DNA of 64,000 nucleotides, taken from assembly GCF_002879885.1 (NCBI RefSeq), contig NZ_PNYA01000005.1, positions 124,001-188,000 of the forward strand, given 5' to 3'. How positions within the stretch are numbered: position 1 is the stretch's first letter; each line of letters begins with the position of its first letter. The stretch comes from Trinickia dabaoshanensis (GTDB lineage Bacteria > Pseudomonadota > Gammaproteobacteria > Burkholderiales > Burkholderiaceae). Positions 1 through 9,007 of this stretch are shown here, one piece after another. Both the position numbers and the translations under genes were made by a program. The notes beneath the pieces were generated by a model that saw only the letters and a program-made list of their open reading frames with translations, did not search any database and was not told where the DNA came from.

Positions 1-140
1 CCGTCCTTGTGGCGGATGACCTTTTCGACGCCTTCGTTGAGCACGTCGATCACCTTGGCTTGATTCTCGGGCGACACTTCGATGATGTTCACGAACGTGA
101 CGCCTTTTCCTGCGCTGATGACCGCTTCGTTCTTCGACAT
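1..140 (-). CDS. Antibiotic biosynthesis monooxygenase (ABM/YgiN-like), 3' end beyond window
   Basis: Only the first 46 codons are in the window, and the gene runs off the left edge. The product starts MSKNEAVISAGKGVTFVN and continues into a predicted helix ending VEKVIRHKDG. This strand-then-helix start (VTFVNIIEVSPENQAKVIDVLNEG) is typical of small ferredoxin-like ABM-domain proteins, which are usually about 100 residues and act as cofactor-independent oxygenases or quinol monooxygenases. An AGGAG ribosome-binding site lies about 7 bases before the ATG at 140. It is divergent from the PAS-LuxR regulator at 590. The substrate cannot be inferred. Confidence 0.7.
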   Translation of the reverse strand, partial: MSKNEAVISAGKGVTFVNIIEVSPENQAKVIDVLNEGVEKVIRHKD

Positions 141-589
141 GAATGGCTCCTAGGGAAAATCGTGCCGCTTCCGGGGAACGATATCGCTTTGGCGCCCACT
201 GCTCGGCGCCGCATACCCGCCCTCCGGAAAAGCACTGCTTGCTGAAAGAAGGGATAAGAGAATCGCGAGCTTCGGCGCTTTGCGGCGCATCACCGCCGAT
301 GCCTCGGCTCTACGACACTCTTGCCGTGACGATAGCGTCCGGCGCCGCCCGCCGCTTCCGTACTTTCTACCCATTGGAAATAGGCTTGCCGTGAAAAGCG
401 CCAATACGATTGCGATATATGCATGCGACGATCGAACCCGTCGCGATCGAACTTGTCTATATTCTCATTCCATTGCCGCAAGTCTCAAGATAAGCGCCGT
501 GAATAATCGATACGGATCGAGCATAATGTGCTGTTCACGCAATCGGTCACGTGCGACGTCTTGTTCGAACCATTCGGGAGAAACGCATC
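141..589. other. Intergenic region between divergent genes
   Basis: These 449 bases separate the ABM-like gene (minus) from the PAS-LuxR regulator (plus). I see no convincing gene. The only repeat noticed is the octamer GATCGAAC at 430-437 and again at 445-452, a 15-base period that could be a regulator site but is equally compatible with chance. The region must hold the promoters of both flanking genes. Confidence 0.4.
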
Positions 590-1282
590 ATGAGCGATTT
601 GATCAGCCCGGCCTTTTCAAGCTTGATCGATCAGATACCCGGCGTTTGCGCCTGCAAGGACGCAGGATCGATCTTCCTTTACGGGAATACGGCATTTAAG
701 AAGTCGATGGGTTTGGATGAGGGTGTCCCGATGCTCGGCCTTCGGCATCACGATTTGCCCGCGGCTTTCGGTTCGTACGACGATAGCTATGTCGCTCAGG
801 ATCGATTCGTCATGGAGCGCGGCGCCACCGTGCGCAGCATCAACATCTATCACGCCGGGGAGATCGGCGTGAAAGCCTACCTCGTCGTCAAGAGGCCGTT
901 CGTCGATTGCGAAACGAACGCACGCGGCGTACTCATGCACGGCACCGATATCACGGATATCAATAGCAACATGCTGAAACTCGTGCGCGAGGCACCCCAT
1001 GGGCGATCGAAAACGATGCCGCGCGGCAGCTTCGTCATCAACGGGGAAAAGCGCGACATCGATTTGACGCCGCGCGAAACCGAAATCTTGTTTTTTCTGC
1101 TACGTGGCGGCGTGGCCCGCCGCATCGCCGACCTGCTCTCGATTTCGGTCAGAACCGTCGAGCATCACATCGACGCTTTGAAAGACAAGTTCACGGTGGC
1201 ATCGAAGTCGGAATTGATCGAAAAGGCCATCGAAAAGGGCTATTTCTATATCACGCCGGCGACGTTGTTCGGCGTCGATTGA
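590..1282 (+). CDS. PAS domain-containing LuxR-type transcriptional regulator
   Basis: The product is 230 residues. Residues about 8-120 look like a PAS-type sensor (IPGVCACKDAGSIFLYGNTAF, later GTDITDIN). The C-terminal 65 residues form a LuxR/GerE helix-turn-helix: LTPRETEILFFLL, then IADLLSISVRTVEHHIDALK. There is no autoinducer-binding domain or receiver aspartate, so it is probably a stand-alone ligand- or redox-sensing regulator. I chose the ATG at 590 over an in-frame ATG at 551 because GGGAG ends 9 bases before it. It is convergent with the efflux operon that ends at 1321, and its targets are unknown. Confidence 0.8.
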   Translation: MSDLISPAFSSLIDQIPGVCACKDAGSIFLYGNTAFKKSMGLDEGVPMLGLRHHDLPAAFGSYDDSYVAQDRFVMERGATVRSINIYHAGEIGVKAYLVVKRPFVDCETNARGVLMHGTDITDINSNMLKLVREAPHGRSKTMPRGSFVINGEKRDIDLTPRETEILFFLLRGGVARRIADLLSISVRTVEHHIDALKDKFTVASKSELIEKAIEKGYFYITPATLFGVD

Positions 1283-1320
1283 CGCGCCGCCAAGGCCGGG
1301 CGCTCGCCCTGCCGCCTTAC

Positions 1321-2730
1321 CTACCAGCCGCCGCCCAGCGCTTTGAACAAATTCACGCGTGCGGCATTCAACGACACCGCCGAATCGGCCAACGCAGCTT
1401 GCGCCGCCACGCGATCGCGGCTCGCGTCGAGCAGTTCGAGCTGGGAGATATTGCCTGCCCGATAGCGGTCGTTCGCAAGCTCATAGGCTTGGCGCGAACG
1501 CGCGTCCGCCTCCTCGAGCGAGGCATAGCGCCGCTGCTCGGCGCCGAGGCTCGTCAAGGCTTGCTCGACCTCGCGCAGGGCCGTCAAGACGGCGCCGTCG
1601 AAGCTTGCAAGCGACGCCTGGGTTTGCGCCCTCGCCTGCTTCACGCGCGCGCGCGCCACGCCGATGTTCGGAAAGCTCCAACTGAGCGCGGGGCCCACGC
1701 CGAAGGTCCAAGCGGGCGTCTGCGCGCTACCGCTCGACGTGCCCCCGCGCAGGTAACTCACCGCTCCATTTAATGAAAAGCGCGGGTACAAATCGGCCAC
1801 CGCTACGCCGATGCTCGCGGTATCGGCTGCAAGCTTACGCTCGGCTTGGCGCACATCCGGGCGGCGTCGCAGCAACGCCGCGCCGTCTTCCACGGGAATC
1901 GGTCCGGCAAGCTTCGGCGGGTGCGAGCAGGCGGCCGCTGCGGCAGGCACGTCCGCCGGTGTCCCACCGACGAGCGCCGCCAGCGCGAACAACGCGTTCC
2001 GGCGTTGCGCCTCGAGTGGCGGCAAGCTGGCTTCGGTACTGGCGAGCGAGGCCGCCGCACGCTGCGCGTCGAACGACGAAGCCGCGCCCGCGTCGACCTG
2101 CCGTTGCGTCAGCGTGAGCGTCTCGCGTGCGATACCGATCGAGGCATGCGCTGCGGCAACCGATTCGGCGAGCGAGCACGCCGTGACGTAATTGCGCGTC
2201 GTTTCCGCGGCCACCATGGCGCGCACGGCGTCGCGCGCCGCTTCGGCCGCTTGGACGTTGGCGCGCTCGGCTTCGACGCTTCGCCTCACGCGGCCCAGCA
2301 GATCGATCTCCCATGACACGGCGAACGCGCCCGACGAAGTCCACTGCTTTTGCGGCAACGGCAATGCCTGGCTCGAAGACGACGCATTGTTACCGTAAGA
2401 CTTCGACGCCGATAACTGCGTGGACGGAAATTGAGCCGCATCGACTTCGGACAACACGCCCCGCTCGCGCTCGAGGTTCGCCACAGCGACGCGCAAATCG
2501 GTATTGGCCGAGAATGCGCGCTCGACCAACGCATCGAGATCTTTATCGTCGTAAAGCCGCCACCAGTCATGCGGCAGCGGCGCGGCGGTCGCGACATCGT
2601 TCGTGCTCAAGAATGCTCCGCCTGCGCTCGCGGGCACTTTCGGCGCCACGTAATCCGGCCCGACCGCGCAGCCGCCGGCCAACAGCGTTACGATCAACGC
2701 GGGTGTCAATGCGATACGCGGGTTACGCAT
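1321..2730 (-). CDS. RND efflux outer-membrane lipoprotein (NodT/OprM family)
   Basis: This is the outer-membrane channel of a tripartite drug or metabolite efflux pump, 469 residues and typical for the family. The start at 2730 gives a lipoprotein signal with lipobox LAGGC (acylated Cys21), followed by the family hallmark AVGPDYVAPKVP. Two TolC-type repeats follow, for example RRRPDVRQAERKLAADTASIG in the second half and NISQLELLDASRDRVAAQ near the C-terminus. The start lies inside the last codons of the pump gene (8-base overlap), implying translational coupling. It is the last gene of the adaptor-pump-channel operon. Confidence 0.93.
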   Translation of the reverse strand: MRNPRIALTPALIVTLLAGGCAVGPDYVAPKVPASAGGAFLSTNDVATAAPLPHDWWRLYDDKDLDALVERAFSANTDLRVAVANLERERGVLSEVDAAQFPSTQLSASKSYGNNASSSSQALPLPQKQWTSSGAFAVSWEIDLLGRVRRSVEAERANVQAAEAARDAVRAMVAAETTRNYVTACSLAESVAAAHASIGIARETLTLTQRQVDAGAASSFDAQRAAASLASTEASLPPLEAQRRNALFALAALVGGTPADVPAAAAACSHPPKLAGPIPVEDGAALLRRRPDVRQAERKLAADTASIGVAVADLYPRFSLNGAVSYLRGGTSSGSAQTPAWTFGVGPALSWSFPNIGVARARVKQARAQTQASLASFDGAVLTALREVEQALTSLGAEQRRYASLEEADARSRQAYELANDRYRAGNISQLELLDASRDRVAAQAALADSAVSLNAARVNLFKALGGGW

Positions 2731-5700
2731 GGCTCGACACCTCGCGCTCGAGTTCTTTTGCCCGCGTCGACAACGCATGCTCACGGTGATCCTTCGCGAT
2801 CAAACTGTAGATCGTCGGCAGCACGAACAGCGTAAAGAGCGTGCCCACGAGCATGCCCGCCACGACGACGATCCCGATCGCAAAGCGGCTCGCGGCTCCC
2901 GCCCCTCCCGCGAATAGAAGCGGAACGAGACCCGTCACCATGGCGGCCGTCGTCATCAAGACGGGGCGCATCCGGATTACGGCCGCTTTCAGAATGGCCT
3001 GCGCCGGCCCCACCTTTTCGCGTAGTTGGATATCGTTCGCGAACGAAACCATCAGGATGCCGTGCTTCGAGATCAACCCGATCAACGTAACGAGCCCGAT
3101 CTGCGTATAGATGTTCAGCGTCCCGAAGCCGAGCCATAGCGGCACGAGCGCGCCGCATACGGCGAGCGGGACCGTCACGAGAATCACGAGCGGATCGCGC
3201 AGGCTTTCGAACTGGGCGGCCAGGACGAGAAAAATAACGACGAGCGCGAAGCAGAACGAGAGCGTCAGCCGATTGCCCTCGGTGACGAACTGACGGCTAT
3301 CGGAGAGCCAATCGATCTTCGCGCCCGGCGGCAGCGGCTGCCGCTCGAGAAAATCGACCGCTTGCCCCATCGTCACGCCGGGCAGCAACACGCCCGACAA
3401 CGTAACCGCGTTCATTTGGTTGAACTGCGGCAACCGGTTGGCCGCCGGCGCCACCTGCACGTCCACGACGGTCGAGAGCGGCACGAGCTTGCCCGATTGC
3501 GCGCGCACGTAATAGCCGGTCAGGTCGCCCGGCGCGCGCCGGTCGCGCTGCGGTACCTGCGCGATCACGTCGTAGGAACGGTCGAACCAATTGAAGCGAT
3601 TGATATAGTTTTCTCCGACCAACGTAGCCAACGTCGATGCGATGTCCGACATCGCAATGCCCATCTCTCCGGCCTTCGTCGCATTGATCGTCATGTGTGC
3701 TTGCGGGCTGTCGAACGCCACGTCGCTATCGACGAAAGCGAAGAGCCCACTACCCCACGCCGCGCCCTTGATGCCCTCCATAGCGCCATACAGCGTCGTG
3801 AAATCCGTTGGCGCGCGCACGACCATTTGCACCGGAAGCCCACCGCTTCCCGCGGGCAACGCGGGCGGTTGAAATGCCGTGACGAACGCGCCCGTGATAC
3901 CGGCGCTGCTTTGGTTCAACGCGGCTTGCACCTGACCGGCCGATTGCGCGCGGGTTGACCACGGTTTCAGCACGATGCCGCCGAAACCGTTGTTCTGCCC
4001 GTCGCTACCGTTATAGAGAAAGCTGCTGTGGTAGTCCGAGAACCGTCGAAACACCGCTTCGACGTGCTGCGACACCTGCTCGGTGTAGCGCACGTTCGCG
4101 TACTGCGGCGACTTCGTCTGCACGAACACGTAGCCTTGGTCCTCGGTGGGCGCGAGCTCGCGCTGCACGCCGAGAAACATGAAGACGATCCCCGCCAGCA
4201 CCGCGACGCAGACGAGCAAGACGGCCGCGCGTGCGTGGAGCGTGCGGGCGAGTAAGCCGCTATAGCGCCGCGTGAGCCCCTGGACGAGCTGCTCGACGCG
4301 TTTGGCCAAGTAGCCTTCGCTCAACTTCGCGCTGAGCAAAAAGCTGCTCATCATCGGCGAAAGGGTCAGCGCAATGACGCCGGAAACGATCACCGCGCAA
4401 GCGAGCGTGAACGCGAATTCCTTGAAAAGAGCCCCCGTCAACCCGCCCATGAGCCCGATCGGCGCGTAGACGGCCGCCAGCGTGATCGTCATGCCGATGA
4501 CGGGCCAAATGATTTCGCGCGCGCCGAGCAACGCGGCCCGCGCCGGGGAGAGTCCGTCTTCGATGTGCCGATGGATGTTTTCGACGACGACGATCGCGTC
4601 GTCCACGACGAGCCCGATCGCGAGCACCATCGCCAGCAAGGTCAATAAGTTCAGCGAGAACCCGGAGACGAGCATCAGTGCCGCCGTTCCCACGAGCGAG
4701 AGCGGGATGGTGACGATCGGGATGACGACGGCGCGCAGCGTGCCGAGAAACAGGAAGATGACGAGCACGACGATGACGATGGCCTCGATCAACGTATGGA
4801 TGACTTCCTCGATGGACGCGTTGACGAAGCTGGCCGTATCGAACGCGTTGACGATCTTCAGCCCCGGTGGGGCCGCGCGTTGCAGATCGGGCAGCAGCTT
4901 GTCCACACCGGCGACGATGGTGAGCGGATTGCCGTCGGGCGTGGGGGAAATCGCCAAGGCGACCGACGGCGCGCCGTTATAAAAGAAGCTGCTGTCGTAG
5001 TTTTCGCCGCCGATCTCGACGGTGGCGACATCGGAGAGGCGCACGACGCTATTGGCGCCATGCTTGATCACCATCTCCCTAAAGCCCGCGATGCTGCGCA
5101 TGTCGGTGGCGGCCGTGATCGGGACCACCGTGCCGGCGCCCTTGAGCGCACCCGGTGCCGCCTGAACGTTGTTGGCGCGCAGCGCATCGGCTAAATCCCC
5201 AGCCGTCAAGCCATGCGCGGCGAGCTTGACGGGATCGACCCACAGCCGCATCGCGATCGTTTGTCCGCCGACGATATCGGCCGACGCGACACCGGGCACC
5301 GACGTGATCAACGGCTGCGCGACGCGCGTGATGAAATCGGTGATTTGCGGGATCTTGTCCTTGTCGCCGACGAACGCGAGGTACTGCACCGCCGAAACAC
5401 CGTCCGTCACCTTGCCGATCACGGGGTCGTAGGCGTCGCGCGGCAGTTTGTATTTCACCTGTTGTATCTTCGCGAGCACCTCCGTCATGGCGCGATCGGC
5501 GTTGGCGTTCAAGACGAGCTTCGCCTTGATTTCGCTACGCCCCTGCGTGGAGGTGGACGTCAGATATTCGATCCCGTTCGCGGATGCGATCGCCTGCGCG
5601 ATCGGCGTCGTCACGAAGCCTTGCATCACTTCCTGGCTCGCGCCCGGATACAGCGTCGTAACGGTAATCGTCGCGCTTTCCATCTTCGGATACTCGCGCG

Positions 5701-5800
5701 TCGGCAGCGATACGAGCGAAGCGATACCGGTCAGCAGGATCAGCAAGCTCAGCGTGACCGAGAGAATCGGGCGCTGGATGAACAAGTCGGTGAATTTCAT
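2723..5800 (-). CDS. RND efflux transporter permease (HAE1 family, MexI/MexF-like)
   Basis: A 1,025-residue inner-membrane proton-drug antiporter of the usual family length. It begins with the canonical MKFTDLFIQRPILS and has twelve predicted membrane segments separated by two large periplasmic loops. Transmembrane segment 4 carries the proton-relay motif GLVVDDAIVVVENIHR with the paired aspartates. The periplasmic adaptor lies 3 bases upstream and the channel overlaps its end, so the three genes form one operon. The substrate range cannot be told; the closest match from memory is MexI of MexGHI-OpmD. Control is probably by the divergent TetR protein at 7153. Confidence 0.95.
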   Translation of the reverse strand: MKFTDLFIQRPILSVTLSLLILLTGIASLVSLPTREYPKMESATITVTTLYPGASQEVMQGFVTTPIAQAIASANGIEYLTSTSTQGRSEIKAKLVLNANADRAMTEVLAKIQQVKYKLPRDAYDPVIGKVTDGVSAVQYLAFVGDKDKIPQITDFITRVAQPLITSVPGVASADIVGGQTIAMRLWVDPVKLAAHGLTAGDLADALRANNVQAAPGALKGAGTVVPITAATDMRSIAGFREMVIKHGANSVVRLSDVATVEIGGENYDSSFFYNGAPSVALAISPTPDGNPLTIVAGVDKLLPDLQRAAPPGLKIVNAFDTASFVNASIEEVIHTLIEAIVIVVLVIFLFLGTLRAVVIPIVTIPLSLVGTAALMLVSGFSLNLLTLLAMVLAIGLVVDDAIVVVENIHRHIEDGLSPARAALLGAREIIWPVIGMTITLAAVYAPIGLMGGLTGALFKEFAFTLACAVIVSGVIALTLSPMMSSFLLSAKLSEGYLAKRVEQLVQGLTRRYSGLLARTLHARAAVLLVCVAVLAGIVFMFLGVQRELAPTEDQGYVFVQTKSPQYANVRYTEQVSQHVEAVFRRFSDYHSSFLYNGSDGQNNGFGGIVLKPWSTRAQSAGQVQAALNQSSAGITGAFVTAFQPPALPAGSGGLPVQMVVRAPTDFTTLYGAMEGIKGAAWGSGLFAFVDSDVAFDSPQAHMTINATKAGEMGIAMSDIASTLATLVGENYINRFNWFDRSYDVIAQVPQRDRRAPGDLTGYYVRAQSGKLVPLSTVVDVQVAPAANRLPQFNQMNAVTLSGVLLPGVTMGQAVDFLERQPLPPGAKIDWLSDSRQFVTEGNRLTLSFCFALVVIFLVLAAQFESLRDPLVILVTVPLAVCGALVPLWLGFGTLNIYTQIGLVTLIGLISKHGILMVSFANDIQLREKVGPAQAILKAAVIRMRPVLMTTAAMVTGLVPLLFAGGAGAASRFAIGIVVVAGMLVGTLFTLFVLPTIYSLIAKDHREHALSTRAKELEREVSSHA

Positions 5801-5803
5801 CGA

Positions 5804-6970
5804 TCAGCCCCCCGTGGCGTTCGCGCTGCTCGTCTTGCCGGTCGGGCCGTTCGCTGTTTCGTCGACGATATGCACCGCGGCGCCGGGCCGCACGCGCAGT
5901 TGTCCCTCGGTGATGACGACGTCGCCCGGCTTCAAGCCGTCCAAGACGACGACCTCGTCGCCGATACGGCGTCCCGTGGTGATAGGCACGATCTCGGCCT
6001 TGCCCGTGCGTCCGGCCGTGAGGGCGCGGATCACGGCCGCCGCATTGCCGGATGCGGACGTCATGACGGCCGTCGCCGGTACCATCAGCGCGTCGGGCTC
6101 GGGCGGCAGCGCAACGGCGACGCTCACGTACATCCCGGGTCGCAACACGCCGGTCTTATTGCTCAGCGAGGCTTGGACGGTTGCGTTGCGCGTGTCGTTG
6201 CTGACCTGCGGTTCGATCGCGTCGATGGCGGCTTGCTGGGGGGCGCCGTCGAGCGCATCGGCCTTGACCGTGACGCGCTGCCCGATGCGCAGGCGATCGA
6301 GTTGCCGTTGCGGCACGTCGAAGTTCACGTACAGCGTGCTCAGATCCGTCAGCGTGACGATGGGGTCGCCGGCGTTGACGTACTGCCCGAGATCGACTTT
6401 ACGCAGCCCTAGTTCACCCGAGAACGGGGCGCGCACGCGCATCTTGCGGATGCGCGTTTCGATTTGCTGTACTTGCGCGGCGGCTTGATCGCGCTCGGCC
6501 CGCCGCTGTTGCAACAGCTCCTTGGATGTGGCGCCGACGGCGGACAACTCATTGGCCCGCTTCAATTGTTGATCGGCGAAGATCGCGCTCGCTTTCGCCG
6601 CGACGAGATTGGCCTGCTCCGTCGAATCGTCGAGCTGAATCAACGGCGTACCTGCATTCGCGCGCTGCCCCGACTCGAAACCGATTTCGCGGATACGGCC
6701 TGGGATTTCATTGGCCACGCTCACCTGCCGCACCGCGCGCAACTCGCCGACGGCGTCGATGCTGACGGGCGCCGGTCCCGCTTTCACTGTCACGGCGGCA
6801 ACGTCGATCGGCCCGCCCGATGACCAACCGGACGAAGCCGCCCGGCTCGTGCGCCAAAACCAAAGTGCGGCCGCGATCGCCAGCACGATGAGCGCGGTTC
6901 CGACGAGCGCCTTCCACGACGTGCCCCGCACCGCGGGCGTCGCCGCCCCTTTCGGCGAATGTTCGTTCAT
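5804..6970 (-). CDS. RND efflux periplasmic adaptor (membrane fusion protein)
   Basis: The product is 388 residues from the ATG at 6970, which has GGGAG about 8 bases upstream; an in-frame start at 7048 would run through the operator region. Residues 22-40 form an N-terminal membrane anchor. The barrel-sandwich/lipoyl halves (VAVGEL..VANEIPGRI and VRAPFSGELGLRKVDLGQYVNAGDPIVTLTDL) flank an alpha hairpin of heptads near residues 110-150, and a beta-barrel follows. It links the inner-membrane pump to the outer-membrane channel. First gene of the operon; two palindromic TetR-type sites lie 26-69 bases upstream. Confidence 0.93.
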   Translation of the reverse strand: MNEHSPKGAATPAVRGTSWKALVGTALIVLAIAAALWFWRTSRAASSGWSSGGPIDVAAVTVKAGPAPVSIDAVGELRAVRQVSVANEIPGRIREIGFESGQRANAGTPLIQLDDSTEQANLVAAKASAIFADQQLKRANELSAVGATSKELLQQRRAERDQAAAQVQQIETRIRKMRVRAPFSGELGLRKVDLGQYVNAGDPIVTLTDLSTLYVNFDVPQRQLDRLRIGQRVTVKADALDGAPQQAAIDAIEPQVSNDTRNATVQASLSNKTGVLRPGMYVSVAVALPPEPDALMVPATAVMTSASGNAAAVIRALTAGRTGKAEIVPITTGRRIGDEVVVLDGLKPGDVVITEGQLRVRPGAAVHIVDETANGPTGKTSSANATGG

Positions 6971-6995
6971 CACGGACTCCCGGCATGAATTAAAC

Positions 6996-7010
6996 CCGAC
7001 TATCAGTCGG
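6996..7010. promoter_or_regulatory. TetR-type operator, perfect palindrome
   Basis: CCGACT-ATC-AGTCGG is a perfect 6-3-6 inverted repeat 26 bases upstream of the efflux adaptor start and facing the divergent TetR gene. Palindromes built on GAC...GTC are common for TetR-family repressors of RND pumps. The function is inferred from position and symmetry. Confidence 0.65.
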
Positions 7011-7024
7011 TATTGCGCCATTAT

Positions 7025-7039
7025 TCGACTAACGGTCGG
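7025..7039. promoter_or_regulatory. Second TetR-type operator, imperfect copy
   Basis: TCGACT-AAC-GGTCGG matches the upstream palindrome at 12 of 15 positions, with centres 29 bases apart (close to three helical turns). Two in-phase sites suggest cooperative binding by two TetR dimers, controlling the pump operon and probably the regulator itself. Confidence 0.55.
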
Positions 7040-7152
7040 TTTCGTCAACGTGACGGTTTGCCCCGCTGCTTCGGGTGCATGGCAGCGCGATAAACTATGC
7101 GACGTGCGTAACCGGTACTTGCCGCCGTCGCGCGTAACATCAACCGATATCG

Positions 7153-7797
7153 ATGCGAGAAACGCTTTTGACGTCCACCACGAAGGAAATAACCGGCGCC
7201 GAACCCGCCAGCCAGCGGCGATCGCAGCCGCGCGGGCTGCGCAGCGCCAAGAAGCTTCTGGATGCGGCTGCGTCGTTGTTCGTCGCGAAAGGCGTCGAGG
7301 AGACGACCGTCGATGAGATCGTTTTATTGGCCGGGACCGCGAAAGGCACCTTCTATCACCACTACGAATCGAAGGCGGCGCTGCTGGTCGCGTTGCGCGA
7401 GAGCGTGATCGACACGTTCCAGGCGCATATCGACGAGGCGATGGCCGCCTGCAACCCCGACGACTTGCCCCGTCGATTGGAGGCGTGGGTAAAGGCTGCG
7501 GCGGAGGGCTATGTCGCGATGGGGCCGCTGCACGATGTCGTGTTCGGTCCCGAGTCGCCGCGTTGGACGGCTTCCGACCGAGCTTTCATGCGCGACTTGA
7601 CGGCGTTGATTCGACGCGGACATACGCAAGGCGTGTGGCGCTCGCCGAATGCTCATGTCAGCGCAACGTTTTTATTCCGAGGCGTGCTGGGCGTGATTGA
7701 CGATCTCATCCTCGCCGGTAAGGAACCGCTTTCGGCGCAGCGCGCTTGCGTCGCGCTTGCGCATCATCTCGTCGGCTTCGAACGGGGAAGCGCGTAG
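7153..7797 (+). CDS. TetR/AcrR-family repressor of the divergent efflux operon
   Basis: A 214-residue protein. Residues about 28-75 form the TetR helix-turn-helix: AKKLLDAAASLFVAKGVEETTVDEIVLLAGTAKGTFYHHYESKAALL. The remaining, mostly helical part is the ligand and dimer domain. It is transcribed away from the RND operon with the two palindromic operators in between, the usual arrangement for a local repressor relieved by a pump substrate. Its ATG at 7153 has no strong ribosome-binding site, so the exact start is less certain; the domain begins about 27 residues in. Confidence 0.9.
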   Translation: MRETLLTSTTKEITGAEPASQRRSQPRGLRSAKKLLDAAASLFVAKGVEETTVDEIVLLAGTAKGTFYHHYESKAALLVALRESVIDTFQAHIDEAMAACNPDDLPRRLEAWVKAAAEGYVAMGPLHDVVFGPESPRWTASDRAFMRDLTALIRRGHTQGVWRSPNAHVSATFLFRGVLGVIDDLILAGKEPLSAQRACVALAHHLVGFERGSA

Positions 7798-7804
7798 GCG
7801 GCGC

Positions 7805-8221
7805 TCATTTCGGCGACACGACGACCGGCGGCGCGGGCCGTTGCGGCGTGGCCGATTTGCCCCAATTGGAGCCGAAGCGATTGCGTTCGGTCGATAGATT
7901 GAACGTACCTAGCCGATTCGAGGGCGACTTCGCCAGCGCCTCGGCCGCGCTTTGCGATGCCCCGGAAGACGCAACCGGCTTCGCCTTCAGTTGCTCGGCC
8001 AGGCAGTCGTAGGACAGCGCCCGCTGCCCTTGGACTTGCGCATCGACACACACGGACTTTTTCGCGGGTGCAGCCGTTGCCGCCGAGCCGCTCGTCTGCG
8101 CAAGCGCCGTGCTAAACGACGCCTGAAGAAAGAAGGCGGCCAGCACCGCGCCGAACGCGACGGCCCGCTTGCTGCGGGCGCCCGCATCCGCCCCATTCGA
8201 TTCCAAGCCTGCCGATGTCAT
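7805..8221 (-). CDS. Small secreted protein of unknown function, last gene of the TPS-TonB operon
   Basis: A 138-residue protein from the ATG at 8221, chosen because GAGGAG lies about 6 bases upstream; an alternative ATG at 8245 would overlap the previous stop as ATGA. A signal peptide is visible (KRAVAFGAVLAAFFLQASFSTALAQ). The mature part has two cysteines (VCVDA and YDCLAEQ) that could form one disulfide, then a low-complexity tail rich in Pro, Ser and Ala. I recognise no domain. Its place at the end of the TpsB-ExbBD-TonB operon suggests an envelope role. It is convergent with the TetR gene. Confidence 0.65.
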   Translation of the reverse strand: MTSAGLESNGADAGARSKRAVAFGAVLAAFFLQASFSTALAQTSGSAATAAPAKKSVCVDAQVQGQRALSYDCLAEQLKAKPVASSGASQSAAEALAKSPSNRLGTFNLSTERNRFGSNWGKSATPQRPAPPVVVSPK

Positions 8222-8241
8222 TGCCCGCTCCTCGTTGGTCC

Positions 8242-8985
8242 TCATATGTCCCGCGACTGCTTGAAAAAGCGCTCGAATACGTTGCGCTCGGCCGGCGTCA
8301 CGTGCGCGCCATGTCCGTTTCCGAGGTTGCCCCACATGGACGCCATATCGTGCAACATCGTCCATCGAATCACGTGTCTGCCGGTTGGAAACGGCGTCGC
8401 TTCAGGCTCGCTGTATTCGATACGGAAAAAGCCGGGAGTGTCGGAGCGAGCCGCCCATAAATCGCCGATATCGCGCACGCTGGCATCGAACCAAAAACGC
8501 AGCCAGCGGATAGATTTGTGGGGAGGATCCCGCAGGTCGGCGGGAACGCTCAATCGCATGAAGCCGGCAAGCGCAAGCAAAAGCGGCGCGATCGCTTCCT
8601 CGCGAAGCTTCGCATACGACCATATCCCGAGCACTTCCGCATAGGACAGCGTGGTTGTCATGCGGGCCATGCTAAACGTGGGGCACAGGTGCTTGATCAG
8701 CGCGTAATGGCGCTCCCAGTCTTCGGCGAAGCGCCGCCGGTTCGCCGTGGCGAGCCGCACGTTGCGCTGTACCCGCCCGGCGAGGTCGAGCGGCTGATAG
8801 TGATCGGTCGTCAGCACGCATTGCGCGGCTTGGCGGGCGTGGGCATGCCGCGCATGCCCCGGCATATCCGGTACAAGTACCAGCGGCCCGAGACACAACG
8901 GGCAATGCCCGGGAAACCGTCCCTCATAGGAGATGCAACCGCTTTGCTCGACGCCTTGTATGACCTGCGCCCGCTGCCTCGTCAT
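8242..8985 (-). CDS. Hypothetical protein with N-terminal Cys/His cluster
   Basis: A 247-residue soluble protein without signal peptide or membrane segment. I start it at the ATG at 8985, preceded by GAGGG; a longer ORF reaches 9084 but would overlap the YbjN-like gene and adds only an Arg-rich stretch. The N-terminus has a possible metal site: Cys17, Cys28-Pro-Leu-Cys31, then His44, His47, His49 and Cys56. The rest is helical with many aromatics and no family I recognise. It lies 22 bases after the YbjN-like gene and 20 bases before the small secreted protein, clearly in the same operon. Confidence 0.65.
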   Translation of the reverse strand: MTRQRAQVIQGVEQSGCISYEGRFPGHCPLCLGPLVLVPDMPGHARHAHARQAAQCVLTTDHYQPLDLAGRVQRNVRLATANRRRFAEDWERHYALIKHLCPTFSMARMTTTLSYAEVLGIWSYAKLREEAIAPLLLALAGFMRLSVPADLRDPPHKSIRWLRFWFDASVRDIGDLWAARSDTPGFFRIEYSEPEATPFPTGRHVIRWTMLHDMASMWGNLGNGHGAHVTPAERNVFERFFKQSRDI

Positions 8986-9007
8986 CGTGCCCTCGCGAAT
9001 CGATCGC

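Noticed and set aside
5213-6412. 399-codon open frame on the plus strand opposite the RND pump and adaptor
   Set aside because: Low-complexity Arg/Asp/His-rich translation and a clearly real gene on the other strand.
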